Counted from the stretch's first letter, positions 51,181 to 62,944 are shown. The stretch is DNA of 64,000 nt from [Phialemoniopsis] sp. UDSM-2020 (GCA_018873225.1 JAEILZ010000010.1:310001-374000), one strand, 5' to 3'. Program-made: numbers and translations. The notes: generated from the sequence alone by a model not told the origin.

Positions 51181-53600
51181 AGATGATAAAAGGGGGGTGG
51201 TTCGGTATTTTTGGGTACGCGGGAGTTCCAAAGGTCGCGGGTTGGTTCACGAGATTGTACATATAGTGACGTCGTTACGTTCTCAATCCATCTTTTTCTT
51301 GCCATTGTATGGGTTATCCTGCGTCGTGACAGTTGATGTGCCTGCTGACTCTGTCGTGTTGACTCTGTCGTGTTGACCTTGTTCAAAAGTTCTAACGGCT
51401 CGTTGTTGAACATGTTCTGCTTCGTGATTGTGCGCCTGTCTGCATTCCCCCATGTGTTTCCCTTATGTGTATGTCGTTTATGTGTACGTCGTGCTGGAAA
51501 GAAGCTGGCTGAGCCATTCGATTTGTCTTCCTTCGTACCTCCCATCGCTCCTAGATCAGGAGCGCAGCCATGTTGATGCGACTCTGCTTTGACCCGCGCA
51601 CCGTCGTCGGCACCGCTAGCTTCGACTATTTCGTATGGGAGTCATCGCCAACAAGCATAAGCTTCGACGATATGCAGAATCGTTCTTTGGTAGGGACAGC
51701 GATCCATGATGTGTAGTTGATTGTGGATAGTCGACGATAGAATTTCCTAGCAACTTATCATGAGTATCGATCGATCTGGAACAGCACGATGCAACAATCT
51801 GTTGGTTAGTAACCACATAACAAGCATCAACACTTTCAGGATGTAACGGAGACCAAGATGTGTGTATCGAATTGAGAAAATAGTATTGATATGGGAACAC
51901 GCCAGTGTTCTGTGGAGAGTTGATCCTTTCGAGTTCGAAGATTATAATCAACATCGAAGGCATTGCGAATGGTACAAGCCAAGAGAATTAGAAGCTTTGT
52001 TGCTCGAACCAAGTCACTAAAAAAAAAGCCAACAACTATCGGGGAGTTCAATATAAGGCCAATTCGAAAGTACATGGAAATATGGTGACAAATCGGTGGT
52101 GTCGTAATGTCACTCCTGTAAACCCTTGATATCAACCCCAGTCAAGAGTGCGGCTGTCGGTGCGGTTGTCGGTCATCTCTTACCCCAGTAATACCGGGAG
52201 CCGGCGCCGGCAACCGGCGCCGGTGCCCGATGGTCTGGCAGTCCAGACACGGAGAAAACCCGGGTGACGTCCAACATTTTCGGACGCCTCTCTTGGATCT
52301 GGTGGTATGAAATCTCGTAGGAGGGTTCCACGGCCGGGCAAAGAAGGAGCCCAGATCACTCGGTACTGTGCCCAATTGGGCTCGTCGTCGCCGGCAAGTC
52401 GCTTGGCATCACCACCTTGGACAATAGCCGAGAGGCGATGCTGTCAACCGTCTTGTTTTACAGGATCGGTCCGAACACCACCGCCTTGCAAAGGGAGAAA
52501 AACCTTGGCCAGATCAGCCAGTCTTGTTTGGTCTGCACTTCAGACGCAACGGCGCACGCGGGTGTGCGTAGGACTCACCTGAGAATTAGGTCCGGGGCCC
52601 GGGAGGCGTTGGTCCGCGATGGGAAAACGTCATGGATTCGACCAGAGAATTGGCGAATACACAAGACCATGATATGATGCTTATTCCCTCACATCATGGA
52701 AGTGCATCACTGCCCAGACAACACAGGAACAAACTCCAATTGGCTTGGCATCTGGCTTCCCGTCCATCTTTTACATCATGTAACTACTGTGCCATCCGGA
52801 GCCGGTCCTTGCTTGTCGTCTTGGTGGAGCCACTAGACAGCGCGCTGGGAAATTGTGGGCAAGCAGAGCGGGCGGGCTGGTCGACGAGTGAATAGGGAGG
52901 GAGAGTGTGTGCCCGTCTTGGTGGTGTGTGTGCGTGCGTGTGTCTGGTGTATGTCTGCCTCTTCTCTCGTGTCCTCGAAGTTTTCGTTTTTGTTTCGCAC
53001 TCTCTCCCGACCCGATCGACTAAAAGTGTAATTTTCGCCCTTTCCCCCCCATTTTTTCACAGGCTTGTTCCCTCCCATTCCTGCCGTCACTGGTAGACTG
53101 GAACTAGTAATAGCGACCCTTTCGCACTTGCTATTTCCATACCCCAACCAAACATCCCCGCTCACCGACCGAAACTTTACACGACGTCGCTTCCTTCAAT
53201 TTTGCCGCCTCTCCGTCCCTCCAGCTTATTTGTATTTTCCCCATGCGATTGGAGGAGGGGTAATGCCATTTGAGCAAATATTACATGTAGTAAATTTCCA
53301 GCCCTACGCCCAATAGCATCGCATCTGGACTCTTGCCGACTTTGTCAGCCTCACCTGCTGTCGCCGCCGGTATTCGCCGTTCGACTGCGCGTGCGCCACT
53401 TGGTGTTCTAACCACCAACATCATATCATCACCACCACCGCCTTCTCTTCACCTGCGCACAAGAGCCGTGATCGCCACCAGCCTCCCGTGCAGGGACCCG
53501 TCACGGATGTCGGTCTTGAGGCGTCACACGTCGCGGCGCTTGTTCGGATCACAATCGCTGCGTCAGCGTCAGCGTCGCCCTATCGCGCGGCCCTAAAGTC
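51181..53600. other. 2.4-kb intergenic region upstream of the double zinc-cluster regulator
   Basis: No gene is recognised. It holds a GC-rich double palindrome (52201-52223, listed separately) and a GT-rich tract near 52920-52950. A pyrimidine-rich stretch from 52960 probably belongs to the long leader of the regulator at 53601. Confidence 0.4.
52201..52223. repeat. Double self-palindrome CCGGCGCCGG
   Basis: The 10-base self-palindrome CCGGCGCCGG occurs at 52201-52210 and 52214-52223, separated by CAA. The pair can fold as a hairpin or serve as stacked zinc-cluster sites. GTGCCCG and GAGC flank it without further symmetry. Confidence 0.6.
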
Positions 53601-56031
53601 ATGGAGACCTTTTCGCCCTCGTCCATGTCCACGACCACGACGAGCAATCACCACCCTAACAACAACCCATCGTCTCAGGGTCACCAGGCAAGGCCGCCTG
53701 CCAAGCGCACCTCCAACACCTGCGTCACCTGCCGCGCCCGCAAGGTAAGGTGCGACGGCCGACGCGATGTCTGCGCCAACTGCGAGCGCCTCGGCTTCTC
53801 GTGCTCCTACGATGACGGAGCTGGACTGAACGGCGAAGGGGGCGCCGGCGACGGCGTATCTCCCTTCACTCTGCCCCGGCGCCGCGTCCGCCAGGCCTGC
53901 CTGAACTGCCACTCGCGCAAGGCCAGATGTAGCGGCACCACGCCCAAGTGCGACAGATGCCGTGCGCAGGGCATCGAGTGCATCTACCGGCCTGGCAAGC
54001 GTGTAAGGGCCTCGGTGGCGTCGACGCCCGGTGTCCATGACACCGTCATGAGCGAGGCGCCTCACGCCGCCAGGGACGACCATTTCTCTGATCACAGTCG
54101 CAGCATGTCGTCGGGAGGACACGCCGACCACGCCAGCGTGACGAGCCCCAGCAACTTTGGTCGCGAGACGCCCGGCGCCGACGACAATAATATCGAGGCC
54201 GTGGCCATGCGCACCTTTGACAACTTCTTCCGCCACATACACCACATCCCCATGCTGTCTTTCCTCCATCGTGCCTCACTGATGCAACGCTACCACGCTG
54301 GACTCATCGACCGGCCGCTCCTGCTTGCTATGATCGGTATTACCGCGCTACTAACCGATCTTGGCCCAGGGACGAAAGAGTTGGGCCCCAAGTGCATCGA
54401 CCAGGCCGAAGCGCTGGTCCTCAAGGAAATCGAGAAGCCGTCCACCCTTCGGCTCCAGGCTTTGATCTTGATCATCAAGCACCGCCTCCTTAGCACCCGC
54501 TTCTCGTCGGCTTTTATGCTGCAGGCCATCGCATCGCGTTTCGCCGTGGCCCTGCGTCTCAACTATGAGAACCCGAAGCTTTGCTTCCTTGCCCAGGAGT
54601 CTCGGCGCAGACTCATGTGGTCGTTGTACATGCTGGACACGGGCTTATCCGGTGGTCTGGCGGATTTCAGCCTCTGGGCTTGGCGCTCAGATGCCATCCG
54701 GATCCAGCTGCCCTGCAATGAGCGCAACTTTGAATACGACCTACCCGAGACGACGGAGCCGCTGCAACAGCCCGCACCCGGTGCGGACGGCGTGCTACCG
54801 CCTCTCCCCGACGACATCGGCTTCCTCGCCCTCCATATCCGTGTCCACCTCCTGCGCAACCGCATTCTCCAATATACCAAAGCCGTCGCTACTCGCTGTA
54901 CCCCTGCCGTACTAGCAAAGGTGCCCACCCGCCTCGCCGAGTTGTCGGGAGAGCTCGAGGCCTTCAGCGCGCGCCTACCCGTCAGCTTCCGCTGGTCAGA
55001 CGCCAATGTGCGCTTGCGCACCTACTCACCGCGCCTCTGCGTCTTCGTCATGACACATATCTGGTGGCAGCAGTGCCACTGCGACTTGTACCGCATCGCT
55101 CTTGTGGGCCTGCGCGAGGCGATACCGCGCTCGGCCATTGACCAGCTCGAGATGCACCACCCCAACTTTGTGCAACACTGCCAGCAGCAGGTCTACGAGC
55201 ACGCCAAGGAAATGGCCGACATGTTTAGCTTGCTCCTGACCCTCGACAATGGCGTGCCTGTCACCGACATGGACTTGCCCGTCTGCCTCTACCAGTGCGT
55301 CCGCATGCTCTTCTACACCCTTCAGCACAGCACTGGGCTGTTTGGCGTCAGCACGGAGGGCGTCATGGAGATGGCCAAGGTCTGCAACAAGGTCCTGCAG
55401 CAGGTCGTTTTGACACCGATAACAATGAACATTGTAAGTGTTTCTCATAGTAACTTGGAATGCACCAGATCCGCTGTTGTGTCTCAAGAGACCAGACTCT
55501 TGCTAACTAAGCGGATAGCGTGACGACATGGAGAAGCTTCTCGCCAACGGACCACTCAATGACCTCACCCCGAGCCGCCCCCCGACGCCTGAGCAGGCAG
55601 TCGGCACTGGAGCTGGCGAGCAGCCCCCGCCGCCGCCCGTCATCTCGCGCCACAGCGCGCTTAACAAGGTCATTGTCGAGGACGACAACGCTAACCCCGG
55701 CCTGCCGCCGACGCCCACCGACTTCCCCGGCGGCGTGCAGTCCTTTTACCAGTCCCTCGAGACGCCCATGCCCATGCACATGGGACAGCCAATGCCGACT
55801 TATGGCTTCGCTCCAACCGTATCCGGCGTCGGTGCCGCCGACCAAATCACCCTCGGCAAGGACGGGGTCTTGTCCAACGGAACCTCGGCGTCGCAGCAGA
55901 GTAACGCGTTTGAGGGGGCGCTTGAGGGTCTCGACATGACACTCGAGCCCTACGGCATGGAGTCGCTAACGTGGTTCTCCAACGACTGGCTCAACGGAGA
56001 CTTTCCACAACCAGACTTGTCGGCCGTGTAG
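53601..56031 (+). CDS. Transcription factor with two tandem Zn2Cys6 clusters
   Basis: A nuclear regulator of 781 residues from exons 53601-55433 and 55519-56031 (85-base intron with GCTAACTAAG). Unusually it has two complete binuclear clusters: Cys 41, 44, 51, 58, 61, 68 (TCVTCRARKVRCD...) and Cys 100, 103, 110, 117, 120, 127 (ACLNCHSRKARCS...), 31 residues apart. Each is followed by a short linker. The fungal middle homology region is intact (TFDNFFRHIHHIPMLSFLH, LILIIKHRLLSTRFSSAFML, SRRRLMWSLYMLDTGLSGG). The C-terminus is Pro-, Met- and acid-rich. Most fungal C6 regulators have one cluster, so this one could bind a composite site with a single chain. Its nearest coding neighbour upstream is bphA; a regulatory link is only positional. 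Confidence 0.9.
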
Positions 56032-56484
56032 GCGATGTGAGAGGAAAGGGGAGGATGATGAACGAGCAAATTCTGGAAATTTTGGGAGAGTTCTCTTGCC
56101 TTGTTTTGTAAATGATAGATACCCTTGTACTGGATCACATGGCGCGCATTTTTGGAATCAGGCGTTGGTGGTCACATATACATCGGTTGCATATGTAACA
56201 AGAGACTGCCGGGTAAACCGGCCGGTGGGTGTCAGCAGAGAAGGCCACGGAAAATGTCTTTATAACCCACAACTGTCGCTGCATGTTCAAGATCTTCCAC
56301 TCGAGTGTTGTGGCAGGCAATGCATGTTTATATAAAAAATTAAGGCGAAGTGATATGTAGCAAATCAAGTTTTATGAACTATTAGATATTATCATAGTAT
56401 GAGCAATCCCTAGCGGACATGGCGTGATCAATCGTTCAATTTCCACAGCCCTACAGCTGGGCGCCAGGCCCCCCCAGATCGCCC
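56032..56484. other. Convergent 3' region
   Basis: Lies between the ends of the rightward regulator and the leftward membrane protein. The last part is AT-rich; no gene is seen. Confidence 0.4.
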
Positions 56485-57621
56485 TCACTGAAGCAGGGGC
56501 GTCTCCTCGCTAGCAGCAGCTCGAAGTCCAGACTCCTCATCATTGGCAGCCACCGCCTCCTCATGCGCTGGCTCGGGCGTCTGCAAGATGCGGCCTTCCC
56601 TGTAGATCCAGCCCACGCACAAGCCGCCTCCGGGGCCTAGAACGACCGAGGCCAGGATCGTGACCAGCGCGACCTGCCAGCTCGTCTCGACAAAGATCCA
56701 GTAGAGCACGGTGAGCACGATGAAAAACATGTCGATCTCGATGAATCGGATCGTCGCCCGCGTCATTTCCTTTCTATCGTCTTTCTGTGCCAGGCTCCAG
56801 AACCAAAGCACGTAGGAGACCACGGAGCACAGGATGGGTAAGGCGTAGACGGCGGCCAGGGACGGGCGGTGCGACTCAAGGTGGAAGGTCCTGTGCTCAG
56901 TCGCGAATTTCGTCAGACCGAACCGGATGGCCTGGCGGATGAGCGACACGTAGACGGGGAAGAAGAGCCAGACAATGATGACAGGCGGCGAGTCCAGGAT
57001 CAGCATCAGCAAAGAAGGCAGGACGAAGCCCACGGCCACGGCGATGGGGATGGCGGCGACCTCGGCGGCGGCCGCGAGGTGGCGCATCGCCTCGCCGACG
57101 TCCGGGTGCGCGGCGCTGGCGATGAGCGTGCGGTCGATCCTGGTCCGCGCGGCGATGATCTGCTTGGACCTGAGGAAGAACGCCGGCGCGATGACGAGCT
57201 CCCAGACGAGCGCGCCGCCGACGAGGTTGAAGACGAGCCAGGGCCCCGTCGGGTAGGCGATGAGCACGGCGGGCCCGTTGCAGACGCGCGCGGCCTCGAC
57301 GGTGCTGACGGTGAGCAGGGCGCCGACGAACGAGAGCACGAGCCCCATGGTGCAGGCGGACCGCGCCGAGGCCAGGGCTTCCTGGAAGAAGCTGACGAGG
57401 AAGCAGGCCGGGCTGCCGAGCAGGGGCACGCGGCTGAGCCAGTGCAGGCGGGAGCGGGCGTGGCACTGCGAGAAGAGCAGGGCGACGTTGACGTCCGAGT
57501 GGACGAAGAGGAGCAGGGCCGTGGCGATGGCGAGCAGGACGGGCACGACGAGGAGGTAGCGGTACGAGAACATCTGTACGGGGCTGGCCCGCTGCCTGCT
57601 GGGTGCCGCAGGCCTGTCCAT
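56485..57621 (-). CDS. Polytopic membrane protein of unknown function
   Basis: An intronless gene of 378 residues with about seven or eight hydrophobic segments: YLLVVPVLLAIATALLLFV, CFLVSFFQEALASA, MGLVLSFVGALLTVS, LVFNLVGGALVWELVIAPAFF, IPIAVAVGFVLPSLLMLIL, VIIVWLFFPVYVSLI, ALPILCSVVSYVLWFW, and IEIDMFFIVLTVLYWIFV with the following VALVTILASVVLG. The C-terminal tail is acidic and ends in SEETPLLQ, where the acidic di-leucine pattern resembles a sorting signal for endosomes or vacuole, the pathway served by AP-1. Its layout resembles integral membrane proteins found in fungal genomes without known activity; I cannot assign a transport or enzyme family. Third codon positions are very GC-rich, giving long false frames on the other strand. 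Confidence 0.8.
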   Translation of the reverse strand: MDRPAAPSRQRASPVQMFSYRYLLVVPVLLAIATALLLFVHSDVNVALLFSQCHARSRLHWLSRVPLLGSPACFLVSFFQEALASARSACTMGLVLSFVGALLTVSTVEAARVCNGPAVLIAYPTGPWLVFNLVGGALVWELVIAPAFFLRSKQIIAARTRIDRTLIASAAHPDVGEAMRHLAAAAEVAAIPIAVAVGFVLPSLLMLILDSPPVIIVWLFFPVYVSLIRQAIRFGLTKFATEHRTFHLESHRPSLAAVYALPILCSVVSYVLWFWSLAQKDDRKEMTRATIRFIEIDMFFIVLTVLYWIFVETSWQVALVTILASVVLGPGGGLCVGWIYREGRILQTPEPAHEEAVAANDEESGLRAAASEETPLLQ

Positions 57622-58061
57622 GGTGGTGAAGTCCGAGGGGAAGAGCGCTTTGGGATGTGATAGTGTTCTCGCTTCTATGCCACGCGTGTACTCTCAAGCA
57701 GCGATATGTTGTTGTTGACAGGAGTGTGTGTTTCCGTCGTTGTCGTGAAATCCCGTCTTTTTCGTCATGAGACGGGGGGTATCAGATGATGAGAGAACCG
57801 CGCTTGACGGCTTGCGGGGCCTTTCTTCAGCACGTGCTAAATCCCCAGGGTACCCACCCGCCGCTACAAAAGTGCCCCGGAGCTTTAAACGTCATGCCAA
57901 GCCCACTGTACTCCGTAAATGCAACACTGAGTAGCTATGTAGCTTTGTATACGCCAAACACCATGCAATGCCTTGGTTGAATAAATATGTTACAAAAAGA
58001 GGGAAAGTGGGTAGTCAAGAGCTTGAGTAACCCGGTTATATCCTGAAAAGTTTTGATCCCT
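57622..58061. other. Intergenic region between two leftward genes
   Basis: Promoter of the membrane protein and 3' flank of the disordered protein. Nothing else is recognised. Confidence 0.4.
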
Positions 58062-60581
58062 TCACCGAAACATGTACGCCAGGTTCGGTAGATCTGCTAT
58101 AATGCGCCCGACGAGCTCATCGGCCGCAGCGTCATGTCTCACTGCCGGAGCGGCCGCTGGTGGTGGACGTGAAGACAATGGGGGCGAACTGAAAGCTGTA
58201 GATTCAGCTAGAGGTAGAGCAGACACCGGCGCTTTCGCTGCCTCAACTACTTGAGACGTTGCGATTGCCGGCTTGTTGTCCGCAGGCACCGGGGCAGGCG
58301 TATCCCATAGCGAGAAGTCCGCTGACTGCCATGGGTCATCTGAAGACGCAGGGGCTTTCGGAACGGCTTGTGTGCTGATCGTTGAGCTCTGTTCTGCTAA
58401 TGTAGGTTGAGCCAGGGGTGCGACTGCTTCCGGGCCTCCTAAATCTGGGAGTTGCTGGTTAGGCCCAACAGACGCCGGTGCCGGTGCCGGTGCAGGTGCC
58501 GGAAGGGCCGGGTTGTTTTGCACGCTGTCCAATGCTAGATCGGGACCCCCAAAGCTTGGGCGAGAGTCCTGGGGAGAGCCGACCATTTCGCCCCAATCAT
58601 CATCGTCGTCGATCTCGACTGTGGCTTTAGCTGCCAGAGAAACTGGCTTGGGAGGGTTGCTAAGCGCTGCACTCGGTCGGGGATCAGCCGCCTGGGGCGG
58701 CCCTTGCAATCCCCCCTGTGTGTCCGTGGAGGATGCAACTGAGGGCTGCGTAAAGCCGGGACTCGACAGAGCAAGGCTGGTTCGAGGGGAAGCCCAAGCG
58801 AAAGGGTTAGCGGGCCCCGGAGGCTTACTCAAAGACATGGGCCTGGTGGTCCCGGGCACGACGATTGATTCACTCGATGGCCGAGGAGCTTCGAGCGACA
58901 TTGATGAACGTAGTGGAAGGGCCTCCGGCTTCTTGCGTGATTATGACTTGCGTGGGGACGCCGTCTTCCTCATGGCAAACACCTTGTCCAGGCTCACTGG
59001 TTCCGCCGCCGAGTCCCACCCAAACATGTTGCCCTTGCCTTTGCTGGCACCGCCTTTGAAAGTCGGTCGCCCCGTGATGGAGTCTTCTTCCATCCACCTA
59101 CGGACGATCTTGATGGTGTCGGCATGAATCCATGACGAACTCCATGTAACGCGTCTGTAGTTCTCGTCGTCTCCGGCGTTGTGTTTGCGCAGCGTTCCTT
59201 GCCGCGATATCCGATACCACGTTTTTCGTTCCGATATGTTCGTGAATGAATCGGTGATGATCTTCTCGGGGATCGTAGCGGCCTCCAAAGCATCCTCAGG
59301 CGTCCCATCGCTACTACTCTTGAACAACTGAGAGACCAGTCCCAGATCAATCGCATAGCCGACAGGTTGTGGCTGTTTAATATCTTTTGCTGGTGTCGTA
59401 CTATCCCCCTCAATGGGCCGGTCCTCCTCCGTCGCCCCTTTGTCCGACACGGTACTGTGAGATATGAATTGATCCTGCGTCGCCATCGCTTTGCGAGGCG
59501 TGATCACCGGCGATTCTTCCCGAGCATCCGAATCCTCTGCTGTCTTGTCTCCGTCCTCGAAATCGCCAAAATCGCCACCATCTTCCGAACTCTCATCGGA
59601 TACAATGGCCCCCCTTTGGCCTGACTCCGGCTCATCCTTCGACTTGGAACTTGGCGACCCATGATCGATCCTCCTTCCCAGTCCGTCGTACATCTCGACC
59701 AGATCCTGAACTTTGGAGGACACCTTTCGTTCTTGTAATTGTGGGCGTGTCTTCCCCTCCTCATCTATCGAAGTGATTGGGGAATCCTGGCGTCCGCCCC
59801 TGGAGGGACTCTCCATGGAGTCAGGGGATGAAGGGCGAGAACTCGCTGCCCTTTCGACGTCCACGCGGCCATCTTCAACGGATCTCGTTTCCCTTGCTTT
59901 ATCGTCATGTGGCATATGTGTTACTTCCTCCTCCACTGCTTCGATGGCTTCCGGCTTCTTGGCTATTTTCTCCTTCCCTCCATCTACCCTAATCTCACCA
60001 TCCTCAATATCCGAGACCGATGAGACCTGGGTGGGCTCGGGGTCGGCATGTTGGTACCCTTCAAGGTTTAATCGCATAGGTGATGGGTCCCGGAGACCAC
60101 TCTGCTCCTTGCGCTCCAGCGCAGTAGCGCCGCGATGAGGACTAAGATCGTGTGCCCAGGGGTCGGGGGAGTGTGACGGGAAGAGAGAGGTGGAGTCCGA
60201 GCGAGACTTTGCTCGCAGGCCAGGAGATGTCGCGGTACTCCCTGGCCAAGCAATAGGACTTGCTCCGCCGAACTCGTCCTGCTTGGGTGTCGGCGTGAGC
60301 TGCTGATTCGGGGTCAGACCCTCGGCGGCGGCGCCGCCCATCCATCCCGTGTTCCACGTGCTTGTGGCTGCAGGCGATGCAGACGACCAATCGCCGAACC
60401 CGTCATCTTCGTCTGCCCAGGGCGAGAAGCTTGCTGTGAACTTGGGGACCTGCGACGTGTTGGCGTTGAGCAAGGCGGGGGCAGGGGGCTCGAGGTCGGA
60501 AGCCGCGGAAGAGGTTTGTTTGGGTGGGCTGTCGCGGTTTGGCTCAACGGCTGTCCATGGCGAGCCCCACGGATCCTCCAT
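58062..60581 (-). CDS. Large disordered conserved fungal protein, with a stop codon or short intron near the middle
   Basis: One reading frame of 840 codons runs from 60581 to 58062 but is interrupted by a TAA at 58943-58941. A GTGAGC donor at 58997 and an acceptor at 58932 would remove 66 bases including the TAA and keep the frame, giving about 817 residues; I favour this model. The N-terminal two thirds are acidic and low in complexity (GDFGDFEDGDKTAEDSD), with WADEDDGFGDWSS and WGSPWTAV repeats. A conserved island, ITDSFTNISERKTWYRISRQGTLRKHNAGDDENYRRVTWSSSWIHADTIKIVRRWMEED, precedes the break. The C-terminal part has a PAPAPAPAPA run, a second acidic patch (EIDDDDDWGEM) and a helical end (ADELVGRIIADLPNLAYMF). 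The conserved island probably binds a partner; I know of no assigned function. Confidence 0.65.
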
Positions 60582-61349
60582 TCTACACGAGGTGCACTGT
60601 CATATTGCGATTGCCACAAGCAGGATGGCCTGGCGAACGAGGGTCGCGATTCAATCTGCTCGCGTGTCGTCGTGGCTAGTCGTGGTCAGGGCGCGCATCG
60701 TCTGCTGCTGACGAGCAGGGGCAGGGTCCGATCTGGCGCTAGTCGAGGGGTACGGTGTTGGCCTTGGTCGTAGCTCTAATGCGATTTTGCAAAAGGACGT
60801 GCTATCGTGGCGAGATTTGCAAAGTCTTCCAAGCTTCCAGTCTTGATTTGATGCAGGTAAGAAATGGAAGAAGAAGGGGTGCTCAAGGGGCAACTCGATC
60901 AATCTTGGTCCAGTCGCTGCATGCTTTCCCGATGCAGGGAAGCATGGGGGTCGACTTTGGCGCTAATCAGGTGGGGAACTCTATCTTGACAGCCCTGAAT
61001 CGCTCCCGTCATTCACCAACCAGGGCCTGTCCCGGGCCGCTTACAGCACTACGCTACGACGAGCATGGATTCAAGATCGAGATTAATAAAGGTGAGATTG
61101 CAAATGATTTCAAGGATCTACAAATGGCTTTCATCAATCGCTGGAATGCTTAAAACGTTTAACAGAGTGCTTGATTTTCAAGAGGAAGCAAGAAGTAGCC
61201 GAAGCTTCCAAGCTGGCTGGACATCTCACTCGTAAGTGTGACGGCATTACTTTTAGATGCGAGGGCCTTCAATATTATCATCGCCAGCAGGCTCGATCGA
61301 CGGCGAGTCTTTGTGCAGTAAAGGCAAGTCCATTGCTCCATGTTTGTGA
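60582..61349. other. Intergenic region between two leftward genes
   Basis: The upstream region of the disordered protein gene and 3' flank of dTMP kinase. No gene is recognised. Confidence 0.4.
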
Positions 61350-62429
61350 TCAAGACACAACACGGACCTCTCTGCCAACCTCGCCTCTCTCCACCGCCTC
61401 TACTCTAGGCTGCACAACCTTCCAGATCTCTTCGGCAACCTCCTCGACGGAAGACCCAGCGTCAATCACATGCAGGTCCTCCTCCTCCTGCCGGAACCTT
61501 AGCTCTTCTGACCGTCCCGCCACCGGTGACAGAGCCTTGTCGGCGCCCACGGCGGAGCCCTCCACTGCGATCCGGCCCAGGCTCAGACCCCAAAAGAGTT
61601 CACGTACGCGCCGCTGCATCTCTCCCCTCTCGTACACCTCGCCTCCCCAGCCTCCGCGGGAACGGGCTACCTCCTCCTCGAGGTCGAGGAATAGTACCAG
61701 ATCCGGCCGAGGTAGACCAACCTCGGGCGCGCGTGCCCAGGGGAGGGTCAGACTCGGGTTCTGCTTGGCCGCCGAGTAGACGATGCCGCTATGATAGTAG
61801 CGATCGCAGATCACTGTTGTCCCGGATGCCAAGAGCGAAGAAATAGTTTTGCTGCCGCCGAAAGGTCAATAAAATATCGCTAGAGCAGTCTGAGGAGAGA
61901 TCTTACACGGCCTCCCAACGATTGGCGCTGAAGAGAAGATGAATGACATGGTCTTCCATGTCAACTTGGCTCTTGAGGTAGTTGTCTATCATTTGCCCGA
62001 TGGGCGTTGTCCGGTCTGTGCTTGTGTGAGAGGACTTCACTAAAAGGCATGCGAAAATCCCAATATCACTTGAGGTGAGACGAAGCGAGATGTAGATGCT
62101 GTCAACAGGTTTGAAAGGAAAGACTTACCAGGAAATCTCATGACTTTGACCTTCCGCCCGAGCTCCACGAATCGCTGCTCGAGCAGCTTGACCTGCGTCG
62201 TCTTACCGCTCCGGTCCAGGCCCTCGAGGGTGACCAAGGCTCCCCGGACGCCACGAGCTCCGTCCGCCGTTGTCTCGGCCGCCGAAGACGCGGCCATGGC
62301 CGTGTTGATCGACGGCAGTTGGGATGGTGGGGCTGGACTCATCGGCGGATTTTCGGCTACACCCGGCGCTGCTGAGGAGGAAGATGAAGATGCTATTGCT
62401 GCTGTGGCCAGGTCGTTGATTGATGCCAT
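61350..62429 (-). CDS. cdc8: Thymidylate (dTMP) kinase
   Basis: Phosphorylates dTMP to dTDP, an essential step of dTTP synthesis. The protein has 303 residues from exons 62429-62129, 62015-61907 and 61851-61350, with introns of 113 and 55 bases. The P-loop is LEGLDRSGKTTQ near residues 68-79. FPDRTTPIGQMIDNYL spans the first splice, HLLFSANRWEAVKTISSLL the second, and CDRYYHSGIVYSAAK is the DR(Y) substrate-binding motif. PRPDLVLFLDLEEEVARSRGG completes the family pattern. The first 60 residues are Ala-, Ser- and Pro-rich and absent from most homologues; an in-frame Met (residue 45) could be the real start or an alternative one. The gene is conserved housekeeping and sits head-to-head with cfd1. 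Confidence 0.93.
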
Positions 62430-62944
62430 TGATCAATGCCCGATGCGCTTGGAAAGGGAGGGCCGGAGCTAAGCTAGAGTGAGAGTCGACCGTGGTCGTT
62501 CAGGAGAGCGAAACCGCGCCAAGGGTGTTATGGTAGAGCACCACGAGGGAGGTTCCGTTGTTCATTGGTCTAGATGCTGCCCCCACCACTAACACTAACC
62601 CGGCCCTCAGTCAGTCAGGACGATGCCGAGTCTACTCCATCCATCAAACCCATTCGACTCGACTCACACTAATCGCTTTTATGGAAGCGCCTAGTGTGAC
62701 GGGCCGTTTCTGCTGATAAAGCATCACCGTTTAAACCCAAATTTATTTGAACTCCAACAAGCAACAGCAAGGCTGCTTTAGAATTTAATCCCGATAGTGG
62801 CCGGAGACTTTAATACTGCTCCATCACGAATCTTTGCACTTCCGCATCCAACAGAGGAAAGCAAACAGCGACATCCCGCCGTGGGCAATCCACCTCTGCC
62901 AACCCAAATATCAAAGAGCCTTTCAGTCCCTCATTCATTTCACC
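62430..62944. promoter_or_regulatory. Divergent promoter: dTMP kinase / cfd1
   Basis: A 515-base shared upstream region of two housekeeping genes. ATTGG occurs near 62562. No other element stands out. Confidence 0.4.

Noticed and set aside
49929..51266. Long open frame (445 codons) on the + strand overlapping bphA, and a similar 440-codon frame on the - strand
   Set aside because: Both are Arg-, Ala- or Val-rich by-products of high GC at third positions in bphA exon 2. The P450 frame carries all family motifs.
53580..54269. 229-codon frame opposite the double zinc-cluster regulator
   Set aside because: It is antisense to the zinc clusters and middle region; composition is Ala/Val/Gly-rich with no motif.
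56869..57697. Open frames of about 265 codons on both strands over the membrane protein gene
   Set aside because: They have biased composition (Asp/Glu/Gly or Arg/His/Pro) without any family pattern; the 378-residue membrane protein explains the bias.
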